From Clostridiaceae bacterium (lineage in GTDB: Bacteria; Bacillota_A; Clostridia; Clostridiales; Clostridiaceae), in the NCBI GenBank assembly GCA_029256485.1, contig JAQSXU010000180.1, forward strand, positions 1-6,689: DNA of 6,689 nt, read 5' to 3'. Position numbers and translations under genes: made by a program. This document shows positions 1-6,689 of this stretch, in pieces. Each line of letters begins with the position of its first letter. The stretch's first letter is position 1. The notes under the pieces were generated by a model. That model did not search any database. It worked only from the letters and a program-made list of their open reading frames with translations, and was not told the origin of the DNA.

Positions 1-1
1 T

Positions 2-1153
2 TGGGATAAAAATCAGCAAGCAGGAATGCAGGCTATAGCAGATGCCTTCCACAAGAAAAATCCTAATATTACTGTAAAAGTAGAAGTAACACCATGGGAT
101 CAGTATTGGACAAAATTAGATGCAGGGGCTTCTAGTGGAACAATGCCAGATGTATTTTGGATGCATTCAAATCAATATATGAAATATGCAAATGGCAATA
201 TGTTAATGGATATAACTGATAAAATAAAGAGTAGCAAAGAAGCATCAATGAGTAATTTTCCAGAAGGTCTTGTAGATACTTATACTGTTAAAGGAAAATA
301 TTATGCAATGCCAAAAGATTATGGAACTATAGGATTATGGTATAACAAAGCTATGTTTGATGCAAAGGGCATAGCTTATCCAGATGATACTTGGGACTGG
401 AATAAACTTTTAGAGGTTGCACAGAAATTAACTGATTCTTCAAAGGGAGTATATGGATTTGTAGCTCCTGCAGATGACGAACAAGGATATTACAATTTTG
501 TTTATCAAAATCAAGGATATATACTTTCACCAGATAAAACAAAATCAGGTTTCGATTTACCAGCAACAAAAGAAGCTATACAATGGGATGTTGATTTAAG
601 TAGGAAATATAAAGTTTCTCCAACTCAACAGCAAATTGCAGACACAACATTTACTCAATATTTTGAATCAGGAAAAGCTGCTATGGGGTTATTTGGGTCA
701 TGGATGGTAAGTGAATTCAACTCAAATGATTACGTTGCAAAAAATTGTAACGTAGCCGTTATGCCTAAAGGAAAAGTAAGAGCAACTATCTATAATGGAC
801 TAGCAAATTCTGTTTCTGCAAAGACTAAACATCCAGAAGAAGCATGGAAGTTCTTGGAGTACTTAGGAAGTAAAGAAGCCAATACTATTCACGGAGAAAA
901 AGGTGCAGCAATACCAGCTTATAAGGGTACAGAAGATTCATGGGTAAATGCTTTCAGCAATTTCAATGTAAAAGTATATCCGGAAATGCTTGAATATGGT
1001 GTTGTATTCCCTAATTCAGAATCAAAGGCAAAATGGTATCCAATTCAAAATGAAACAATGACAAGAGTATTTAGTGGACAGCTTTCTGTAGATCAAGGAA
1101 CTAGTCAGATTTCTAAACAGATGAATGATCTCTTAGCTGCAGAAAAGAAATAA
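2..1153 (+). CDS. ABC sugar transporter, extracellular solute-binding protein (5' truncated)
   Basis: This is the substrate-binding lipoprotein of a CUT1-type carbohydrate importer. It acts outside the membrane and delivers sugar to the two permeases encoded next. The reading frame is open to the left edge, so the ATG at 26 is internal; 383 codons are visible. The signal peptide, lipobox cysteine and first beta-strand lie outside the window. Family 1 (MsmE/UgpB-like) features are the opening W-D, then GMQAIADAFHKKNPNI, GTMPDVFWM, the YYAMPKDYGTIGLWYNKAMF hinge region and EEAWKFLEYLGS. Many Trp and Tyr residues fit stacking against sugar rings. Membership in a sugar-binding family is secure, but the actual sugar cannot be read from sequence. 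The operon promoter must lie to the left of the window. The stop is TAA at 1151, and the permease genes follow on the same strand after a 91-base gap. Confidence 0.93.
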   Translation, partial: WDKNQQAGMQAIADAFHKKNPNITVKVEVTPWDQYWTKLDAGASSGTMPDVFWMHSNQYMKYANGNMLMDITDKIKSSKEASMSNFPEGLVDTYTVKGKYYAMPKDYGTIGLWYNKAMFDAKGIAYPDDTWDWNKLLEVAQKLTDSSKGVYGFVAPADDEQGYYNFVYQNQGYILSPDKTKSGFDLPATKEAIQWDVDLSRKYKVSPTQQQIADTTFTQYFESGKAAMGLFGSWMVSEFNSNDYVAKNCNVAVMPKGKVRATIYNGLANSVSAKTKHPEEAWKFLEYLGSKEANTIHGEKGAAIPAYKGTEDSWVNAFSNFNVKVYPEMLEYGVVFPNSESKAKWYPIQNETMTRVFSGQLSVDQGTSQISKQMNDLLAAEKK

Positions 1154-1161
1154 TTAATTAA

Positions 1162-1196
1162 TGTAGTAATTGATGTATTTTGCACCAATTACTACA
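1162..1196 (+). other. Intercistronic hairpin between binding protein and permease genes
   Basis: An 11-base perfect inverted repeat (1162-1172 with 1186-1196, TGTAGTAATTG and its complement) encloses a 13-base loop, 8 bases after the binding-protein stop. No T-run follows the right arm, so it is not a typical terminator. It may protect the 3' end of the binding-protein message or lower downstream expression, as known for the malE-malF gap. That role is inferred. Confidence 0.55.
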
Positions 1197-1244
1197 ACTA
1201 AAATACTAATAAACTTATCAGTTATGATAGAAGGAGGAGTAAAA

Positions 1245-2162
1245 ATGAAAGCTGTGGGCAAAGTTTCGGAAAAAAAGCAGACTTCAAGAAAGTTTCAGGA
1301 CTATAAATGGGCTTATATCATGATAGCACCTACAATAATAGGACTTATTGTTTTAAATATATGGCCACTGATTCAGACTATTATTTTGAGCTTCAATACA
1401 GTAGATGGTTTTAGTCAGATGCAGTGGAGTGGATTAAGCAATTATAAAAAATTATTTGATGATCCTGAAGTATGGCAGGCGACCTTAAATACACTTAAAT
1501 ATACTATAGTTTCTGTTCCGATTGGTGTTATTCTTTCTTTAGTTATTGCTGTACTTTTAAATGCAAACATTAAGGGGAAAACTATATATCGTGTAATTTA
1601 TTTTCTACCGGTAGTTTCAGCTCCAGCTGCTATAGCTATGGTTTGGAAATGGCTTTACAACTCAGAATATGGACTGTTTAATTATTTATTATCTCTGGTA
1701 GGTATACAAGGACCAAGATGGCTTTCTGATCCTAAACTCTCTCTTTTATCAATAATTATAGTTGGGATATGGAGCGTTTTGGGATATAATATGATAATTT
1801 TACTTGCAGGTTTACAGGAGATTCCTAAGACTTTTTATGAAGCAGCTGAAATAGATGGTGCAGGTCCAATCAGAAGATTCTTCAGCATTACATTTCCACT
1901 GGTATCACCAACTATGTTCTTTGTAGTTGTTACATCTATAATCGGAGGACTTCAGATATTCGATTTGATATTCATGATGGTTGACAGAACAAATGCAGCA
2001 TTACAATCTACACAATCGCTGGTATATCTTTTCTATAAATATTCTTTTGTTATGAATGACAAAGGATATGGTTCAACTATAGTAACACTTTTATTGGCAA
2101 TAATATTGGTAGTAACTGTATTACAACTTAAATTGCAGAAAAAATGGGTTCACTATGATTAA
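1245..2162 (+). CDS. ABC sugar transporter permease, MalF/UgpA type
   Basis: This is the first integral-membrane subunit of the CUT1 importer (binding-protein-dependent transport family, 305 aa). Six hydrophobic segments lie at roughly residues 24-50, 84-106, 117-137, 166-189, 218-240 and 277-295. The cytoplasmic EAA loop that docks on the ATPase is clear at residues 199-220 (EAAEIDGAG, then ITFPLVSP). The N-terminus is basic and cytoplasmic, typical of MalF-like subunits in Gram-positive bacteria. I chose ATG 1245 because AAGGAGG (1231-1237) sits 7 bases upstream. A longer frame from TTG 1170 has no ribosome binding site and would start inside the hairpin. The next permease begins 19 bases after the stop, so the two are surely co-transcribed. 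They probably form the heterodimeric channel. Confidence 0.95.
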   Translation: MKAVGKVSEKKQTSRKFQDYKWAYIMIAPTIIGLIVLNIWPLIQTIILSFNTVDGFSQMQWSGLSNYKKLFDDPEVWQATLNTLKYTIVSVPIGVILSLVIAVLLNANIKGKTIYRVIYFLPVVSAPAAIAMVWKWLYNSEYGLFNYLLSLVGIQGPRWLSDPKLSLLSIIIVGIWSVLGYNMIILLAGLQEIPKTFYEAAEIDGAGPIRRFFSITFPLVSPTMFFVVVTSIIGGLQIFDLIFMMVDRTNAALQSTQSLVYLFYKYSFVMNDKGYGSTIVTLLLAIILVVTVLQLKLQKKWVHYD

Positions 2163-2181
2163 TCTTATGGAGGTGTAAACT

Positions 2182-3009
2182 ATGGAAAATAATAACTCAA
2201 AATCAAATATTATTGTTCACATTGTATTAATAATAGGAGCTTTTGCAATGCTACTTCCATTTTTATGGATGTTAATAACTTCATTGAAAACTCTTACGGA
2301 ATCAACACAGATTCCACCTACACTTATTCCTAAAATTTTTAACGTCAGTAACTATAGTGATGTTTGGCATCAGTTGCCTTTTGCAGCTTTTTATGCAAAT
2401 ACATTCCTTATGATGCTTTTTAGAATTATATTCTCAGTTTTTTTTAGTGCTATGGCAGCTTATGCCTTTGCCAGAATAGAGTTTCCGGGAAAGAATATTT
2501 TCTTTATGATAATACTTATACAGATGATGATTCCAGGACAAATATTCATTATTCCACAGTATCTTATAGTTTCAAAACTCGGTTTATTAAACTCTGTAGG
2601 AGCATTGGTAGTACCTGGAGTTGTAAGTGCTTTTGGTACATTCCTACTAAGACAGTTTTTTATAGGGATCCCCGTTGAATTAGAAGAAGCAGCAGTACTA
2701 GATGGATGCAGCAGATGGCAGATATTTTATAAAATAATGTTGCCATTAACAAAGTCAGGTTTAGTTGCAATTGGAATATTTACTGCATTATTTTCTTGGA
2801 AAGACTTAATGTGGCCTTTAATAGTAAATACATCAATAGATAAGATGCCTTTAGCATCAGGTCTTGCATCGCTTCAAGGTCAATATTCAACAAACTTTCC
2901 TCAGCTAATGGCTGGTTCGATGATAGCTATATGGCCAATGCTTATATTATTTATAATATTCCAGAAACAATTTATACAGGGAATAGCAAGTACTGGTTCA
3001 AAGAATTAA
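2182..3009 (+). CDS. ABC sugar transporter permease, MalG/UgpE type
   Basis: This is the second integral-membrane subunit of the importer, 275 aa, the usual length for MalG-like proteins. Hydrophobic segments lie at roughly residues 10-35, 71-98, 104-125, 137-159, 189-211 and 243-262. The EAA loop is at residues 169-190 (EAAVLDGCSRW, then IMLPLTKSG). The protein ends in QGIASTGSKN, the usual short polar tail after the last helix in this family. ATG 2182 follows GGAGGTG at 2169-2175 with a 6-base gap, an excellent ribosome binding site. It is the last gene of the transporter operon. No ATPase gene follows, and the transcript appears to end at the hairpin at 3074. The ATPase is probably a shared MsmX/UgpC-type protein encoded elsewhere (inference from other Firmicutes). 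Confidence 0.95.
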   Translation: MENNNSKSNIIVHIVLIIGAFAMLLPFLWMLITSLKTLTESTQIPPTLIPKIFNVSNYSDVWHQLPFAAFYANTFLMMLFRIIFSVFFSAMAAYAFARIEFPGKNIFFMIILIQMMIPGQIFIIPQYLIVSKLGLLNSVGALVVPGVVSAFGTFLLRQFFIGIPVELEEAAVLDGCSRWQIFYKIMLPLTKSGLVAIGIFTALFSWKDLMWPLIVNTSIDKMPLASGLASLQGQYSTNFPQLMAGSMIAIWPMLILFIIFQKQFIQGIASTGSKN

Positions 3010-3041
3010 TGCTAGTAATATAGGTTTAATAGAAATATAAA

Positions 3042-3161
3042 ATATCTTTAAGTAGAATTCATTAATTATGAATAAAAATTAGTCTCAGTATTTCAAGTAT
3101 GTATGCTGAGATTAATTTTTTTATATCTGAATTGGTGATAATAACTATATATCTTTAAGTA
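3042..3161. repeat. 13-base direct repeat flanking the convergent terminator
   Basis: The sequence ATATCTTTAAGTA occurs at 3042-3054 and again at 3149-3161. The second copy encodes the last residues (ILKDI) of the AraC-type protein on the minus strand. The copies bracket the terminator hairpin, 107 bases apart. The first copy may be a relic of a duplicated 3' end of that gene, but this is inference. Confidence 0.5.
3074..3122. terminator. Bidirectional intrinsic terminator between convergent genes
   Basis: An 18-base stem (3074-3091 with 3103-3120) contains only two G-T wobble pairs and closes an 11-base loop. A run of seven T (3116-3122) ends the right arm, serving the transporter operon. 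A run of five A (3074-3078) begins the left arm, giving a U-tract for transcripts from the minus strand. It lies 64 bases after the permease stop and about 22 bases beyond the end of the AraC-type gene, so both can use it. Confidence 0.85.
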
Positions 3162-3894
3162 TATTCTTTGCTCTATATTCTTTAGGAGTTAATGAAGTAT
3201 GTTTTTTAAATACACTGCAAAAATAGGAAGTATTACTGAAACTTAGGATTTCAGATATGTTATATATTTTATTGTTTATATCCATAAGCAGTTCTTTTGC
3301 TTTTGATATTTTTAATTCCATAATATAGTCAGAAATATTTTGTCGAAAATTTTGTTTAAAAACATAGCTTATATAATTTGGAGTATAACTAAGATTATCC
3401 GCAATACTATTTATACTTATACTATTTAAATAATCTTTTTTAATATATTTTTTAATTTGTTCAGCAATTATGGAGTATTTATTAGTTTTATTTAGAAGAT
3501 ACTTACTAACATAAGTAAGTAAATTTTCTATTAAATTAGTGGCATCTATTGAGGTTTCAAGATTTAATAGTTTGTTCCACCATAGGTTGTCATTATACAA
3601 TAAAATATTAAAAATTTTATTTTCCCTATTAAGTAAAGATGTTGTACACATAATTATAGAAAAACATAAATTTTTTAAACATACTTTATCTGCAATAGAA
3701 GTGTCATATTTAAATAGATTGTTAACATATTCTTTTATTTCTAAAGTATTACTAGAGTGAAGCAATATATTTATATCATTTTGCATTTCATTTAAATTAA
3801 TTATTTTAATAGCGGAAATATGAAAATTATCAACTATGTTCTTGAATTTTTGTCTATCTAACTGGATATTATCTATAATTAATAAATTACACAT
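3145..3894 (-). CDS. AraC-family regulator with vestigial receiver-like N-terminus
   Basis: This is a 249-aa DNA-binding regulator. The AraC/XylS domain fills residues about 145-244. Its first helix-turn-helix is near 160-181 (ISINSIADNLSYTPNYISYV) and its second near 208-232, ending with the family signature YFCSVFKKHTSLTPKEYR. Residues 4-22 (LLIIDNIQLDRQKFKNIVD) resemble the first strand and helix of a response-regulator receiver, with the acidic pair as D8-N9. The rest of a receiver, including the phospho-acceptor Asp region, is missing. Residues 35-140 resemble the helical linker of YesN-type regulators. ATG 3894 is preceded on the minus strand by GGGAG (3905-3909), 10 bases away. The gene is convergent with the transporter and divergent from galT, so either could be its target. 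No histidine kinase gene is visible. AraC assignment is firm; the receiver-remnant reading is inference. Ile, Asn, Lys and Leu are unusually abundant. Confidence 0.88.
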   Translation of the reverse strand: MCNLLIIDNIQLDRQKFKNIVDNFHISAIKIINLNEMQNDINILLHSSNTLEIKEYVNNLFKYDTSIADKVCLKNLCFSIIMCTTSLLNRENKIFNILLYNDNLWWNKLLNLETSIDATNLIENLLTYVSKYLLNKTNKYSIIAEQIKKYIKKDYLNSISINSIADNLSYTPNYISYVFKQNFRQNISDYIMELKISKAKELLMDINNKIYNISEILSFSNTSYFCSVFKKHTSLTPKEYRAKNILKDI

Positions 3895-3955
3895 TACTAT
3901 ATCACTCCCACAAAATAAAAAAATATTAGTAAAACGATTACATTAGATTGATTAT

Positions 3956-3984
3956 ATAATAAGCTAATTATAATAAAATATCAA
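3956..3984 (-). promoter_or_regulatory. Candidate sigma-A promoter of the AraC-type gene
   Basis: On the minus strand, TTGATA (3984-3979) and TATTAT (3961-3956) are separated by 17 bases. Each matches the sigma-A consensus at five of six positions. This would start transcription near 3949, about 55 bases before the start codon. The DNA is so A/T-rich that chance matches are likely. Confidence 0.4.
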
Positions 3985-4183
3985 GATTTTATTATAATAT
4001 TTTAGTAAAATAAGCTTCTAAAAAATTAATATAATAGAATACATTATTAAATAAGAATATATAATTATTTTGCTTAATTAAATTTTAATTTTAATAAAAT
4101 TATATCGATAAAGCTAGTATTTATGATACTTTCAATAGATTAGTAGTAGTTAATAAAATATAGATTTAAATAAAATATTAAAG

Positions 4184-4213
4184 TTGACTTTTTAAATAAA
4201 AATGTAGTAAAAT
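4184..4213 (+). promoter_or_regulatory. Candidate distal promoter of galT (P1)
   Basis: TTGACT (4184-4189) and TAAAAT (4208-4213) are separated by 18 bases, each matching consensus at five of six positions. A transcript starting near 4220 would carry a leader of about 210 nt that includes the operator at 4356. A small inverted repeat (AAAGT-TG-ACTTT, 4180-4191) overlaps the -35 box. Confidence 0.45.
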
Positions 4214-4355
4214 TGTAATAAAAGAATTATTGTTTTTGCTAAAGTAAAGGATTACATATGGGTTCTAAAAATATAATCTTGTAGAAAGTTATATAAAGCA
4301 TTTTTATATAGATGATAATAGTAAATAGTGATTTTTATATATTTCTTTTAAAGGA

Positions 4356-4373
4356 ATGGAAAACGCTTTCTAT
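4356..4373 (+). promoter_or_regulatory. LacI/CcpA-type operator (cre-like) upstream of galT
   Basis: ATGGAAAACGCTTTCTAT is an 18-base palindrome centred on the C-G step at 4364/4365, with seven of nine pairs matched. Its core GGAAAACGCTTTCT matches the catabolite-responsive consensus TGWAARCGYTWNCW at all but the first position. LacI-family repressors in general use such C-G-centred palindromes, so the binder could be CcpA or the LacI-type protein encoded at 6224. It ends 2 bases before the -35 box of the proximal galT promoter. Confidence 0.7.
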
Positions 4374-4375
4374 GA

Positions 4376-4405
4376 TTGACTGAATGAAAAAGATGTAAGT
4401 AAAAT
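4376..4405 (+). promoter_or_regulatory. Candidate proximal promoter of galT (P2)
   Basis: TTGACT (4376-4381) and TAAAAT (4400-4405) are separated by 18 bases, the same hexamers and spacing as the distal candidate. Transcription would start near 4412, giving a leader of about 22 nt with the ribosome binding site inside it. The palindromic operator abuts the -35 box, centred near -48, a position suited either to blocking polymerase or to CcpA-type activation. Confidence 0.5.
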
Positions 4406-4433
4406 TTTTAATTTCTTTTTAGGGGGAATATTA

Positions 4434-5924
4434 ATGAATATATATCAAGTTATTCAAAAGTTAATTAATAAAGAAATAGACTTAAATCTTATTGATAAAG
4501 AAGATGAAATATATGTGAGAAATAAGATTATTGATCTTCTCGGTATAAATGATTTTATTTTAAAGGAATCAGTAAAAGGGGAAGATTATTCTATACCGGA
4601 TCTTCTTGAAGAAATCATAGGTTATGCTTGTGAACATAAAATTATTGAAGATTTATTTTATGAAAAAGAAATTTTATCAAGTAAAATAATGGACTGTTTT
4701 ATGTCAAAGCCTTCTACAATCAATAAAATTTTTTATGAAAAATTTAAAGATAATCCAGAAGTCGCAACAAATTACTTCTATGAATTGAGTAAAAACAATA
4801 ACTATATTCAGACAAAGCAAATTGCTAGGAATATAAATTATAAGGCTGCTACTGAATATGGAGATTTGGATATAACTATAAATTTATCTAAGCCAGAAAA
4901 AAATCCTAAAGATATAGCTAGAGAAAAATTGGTTAAGAGTACAAACTATCCTAAATGTTTACTGTGTATTGAAAATGAGGGATATGCAGGTAAAGCAGGA
5001 CATCCGGCAAGGTCTAACCATCGTATGATTCGCTTGAATTTATTAGATGAAAAGTGGAATTTTCAGTATTCTCCTTATGCATACTATAATGAGCATTGTA
5101 TTGTACTCTCAAGCGAACATAGAGATATGAAAGTGGACAGAAATACATTCTCACGATTGCTAGAATTTGTAAAACAGTTTCCGCATTATTTTGCAGGTTC
5201 TAATGCTGATTTGCCTATCGTAGGGGGATCAATTTTATCTCATGACCATTATCAGGGCGGAAGGTATGAATTTGCTATGGCAAAGGCAGAAGAGGAATAT
5301 AAATTTAAATTGAATAAGTTTCCTAATATAAGTTTTGGTATTGTTAAATGGCCTATGTCTGTAATTAGAATAAAGGCTGAAAATACAGCAGCTATGATAG
5401 AGGCGGCGGATTATATATTAAATGAATGGAGGAAATACAGTGACCCATCAGTAGGTATTTATGCATATACAGAAAATGTACCCCATAATACTGTGACTCC
5501 AATTGCTAGAAAACGAAATGGTATATTTGAATTAGATATTGTACTTAGAAATAATCGTACAAGTAAGGAGCATCCACTGGGTATTTTCCATCCTCATGAG
5601 GACGTACAGCATATAAAAAAAGAAAATATAGGATTAATTGAAGTTATGGGCCTTGCAGTATTGCCGGCAAGGTTGAAGATTGAATTAAAGGAAGTTGAAA
5701 AATATCTGTTAAATATTGATAATAATATTTCACAGAACCACATAACCTGGGCTGAGTCACTTAAAGAAAAATATGAAGATAAAATTAATGAGGATAATGT
5801 TCAAGAAATTGTAAGAAAAGAAACGGCAGCTAAGTTTCTAAGAGTGCTTGAAGATGCTGGTGTATTTAAACGTAATCAAGAAGGATTAGATGCATTTAAG
5901 TGCTTTATAAATAGAATTTCTTAG
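4434..5924 (+). CDS. galT: UDP-glucose--hexose-1-phosphate uridylyltransferase, class II
   Basis: This cytoplasmic Leloir-pathway enzyme converts galactose-1-phosphate plus UDP-glucose to UDP-galactose plus glucose-1-phosphate. At 496 aa it has the normal length of the Firmicute class II GalT, which is longer than the roughly 350-aa E. coli type. The catalytic H-x-H-x-Q motif is H270-D-H272-Y-Q274, inside GGSILSHDHYQGG; by analogy with E. coli, H272 would be the uridylylated nucleophile. C175-x-x-C178 resembles the zinc-binding pair of the E. coli enzyme. The block GYAGKAGHPARSNHR and the C-terminal HPLGIFHPHEDVQHI segment (H386, H388) are typical of class II. ATG 4434 follows AGGGGGA (4421-4427) by 6 bases. 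It is probably monocistronic, because a terminator follows at 5943. galK and galE are not in this window. An operator beside its promoter suggests sugar-dependent control. Confidence 0.96.
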   Translation: MNIYQVIQKLINKEIDLNLIDKEDEIYVRNKIIDLLGINDFILKESVKGEDYSIPDLLEEIIGYACEHKIIEDLFYEKEILSSKIMDCFMSKPSTINKIFYEKFKDNPEVATNYFYELSKNNNYIQTKQIARNINYKAATEYGDLDITINLSKPEKNPKDIAREKLVKSTNYPKCLLCIENEGYAGKAGHPARSNHRMIRLNLLDEKWNFQYSPYAYYNEHCIVLSSEHRDMKVDRNTFSRLLEFVKQFPHYFAGSNADLPIVGGSILSHDHYQGGRYEFAMAKAEEEYKFKLNKFPNISFGIVKWPMSVIRIKAENTAAMIEAADYILNEWRKYSDPSVGIYAYTENVPHNTVTPIARKRNGIFELDIVLRNNRTSKEHPLGIFHPHEDVQHIKKENIGLIEVMGLAVLPARLKIELKEVEKYLLNIDNNISQNHITWAESLKEKYEDKINEDNVQEIVRKETAAKFLRVLEDAGVFKRNQEGLDAFKCFINRIS

Positions 5925-5942
5925 ATAACGCCAGTGAATTTT

Positions 5943-5987
5943 AAAAAGTTTTAGTAAAGAAGTTCATTACTAAAACTTTTTCTTTTT
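5943..5987 (+). terminator. Intrinsic terminator of galT
   Basis: A perfect 15-base stem (5943-5957 with 5967-5981, AAAAAGTTTTAGTAA and its complement) closes a 9-base loop. The right arm ends in five T, then C and five more T. It begins 18 bases after the galT stop and should separate galT from the downstream regulator. The A-run in the left arm would also give a U-tract on the other strand. Confidence 0.9.

Positions 5988-6689
<702 letters not shown>

Larger units (their letters stand above)
3895..4433. other. A/T-rich divergent intergenic region (539 bases)
   Basis: No coding frame with a ribosome binding site is visible on either strand. The region holds a candidate promoter for the AraC-type gene near its left end, two candidate promoters for galT, and one LacI/CcpA-type operator. 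If the upstream galT promoter is used, the leader is about 210 nt. Only a weak all-A/T hairpin (about 4289-4311) is visible in it. I recognise no T-box or riboswitch. Confidence 0.7.

Noticed and set aside
351..569. 72-residue minus-strand frame
   Set aside because: It lies wholly inside the binding-protein gene, has no ribosome binding site and resembles no family.
1170..1244. 25-residue N-terminal extension of the first permease from TTG 1170
   Set aside because: There is no ribosome binding site, the start lies inside a hairpin, and ATG 1245 has a strong AAGGAGG site and a typical permease N-terminus.
3539..3760. 73-residue plus-strand frame
   Set aside because: It is antisense to the AraC-type gene, which has clear family motifs, and has no supporting signals.
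3926..4213. Recurring TAGTAAAA motif in the divergent intergenic region
   Set aside because: The copies are short and A/T-rich, irregularly spaced and not palindromic, so chance is the simplest explanation.
4300..4341. 11-base direct repeat ATTTTTATATA, 31 bases apart in the galT leader
   Set aside because: It is made only of A and T. About one such pair is expected by chance in this region.
3895..4433. Possible CRISPR array, riboswitch or T-box
   Set aside because: There are no regularly spaced repeats, no conserved aptamer-like G/C motifs and no T-box sequence. Only A/T-rich spacer, promoters and one operator are seen.

Overview
The window looks like a chromosomal piece of a low-GC Firmicute, most likely Clostridium or a close relative. 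The evidence is very A/T-rich DNA, especially between genes, strong GGAGG-type ribosome binding sites, a class II (Firmicute-type) GalT, and a CUT1 sugar ABC transporter with no ATPase gene beside it. It reads as a carbohydrate-uptake and galactose-metabolism neighbourhood.

Layout: (1) 2-3009, plus strand, is the 3' part of an ABC sugar importer operon: a solute-binding protein cut by the left edge, then two MalF/MalG-type permeases. A hairpin lies between the binding protein and the permeases. (2) 3074-3122 is a hairpin with T-tracts on both strands, serving as a shared terminator for convergent genes. (3) 3145-3894, minus strand, is a short AraC-type regulator. Its C-terminus is a normal double helix-turn-helix, but its N-terminus looks like only the first strand and helix of a response-regulator receiver domain. 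(4) 3895-4433 is a 539-base A/T-rich divergent intergenic region with candidate promoters and one clear LacI/CcpA-type operator. (5) 4434-5924, plus strand, is galT, followed by a strong terminator. (6) 5992-6223 is the leader of (7) a LacI/GalR-type repressor starting at 6224 and running off the right edge.

Working model (inference): the importer brings in an oligosaccharide or galactoside, using an ATPase encoded elsewhere. Galactose released from it enters the Leloir pathway, where GalT makes UDP-galactose and glucose-1-phosphate. The LacI-type protein, CcpA, or both would act at the operator beside the galT promoter. The AraC-type protein would control the importer or itself. No galK, galE, glycosidase or sugar phosphorylase is visible, so the substrate cannot be fixed from this window.

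I found no convincing undescribed system. The most unusual item is the AraC/YesN-like regulator with a vestigial receiver. The control region of galT is the next most interesting.
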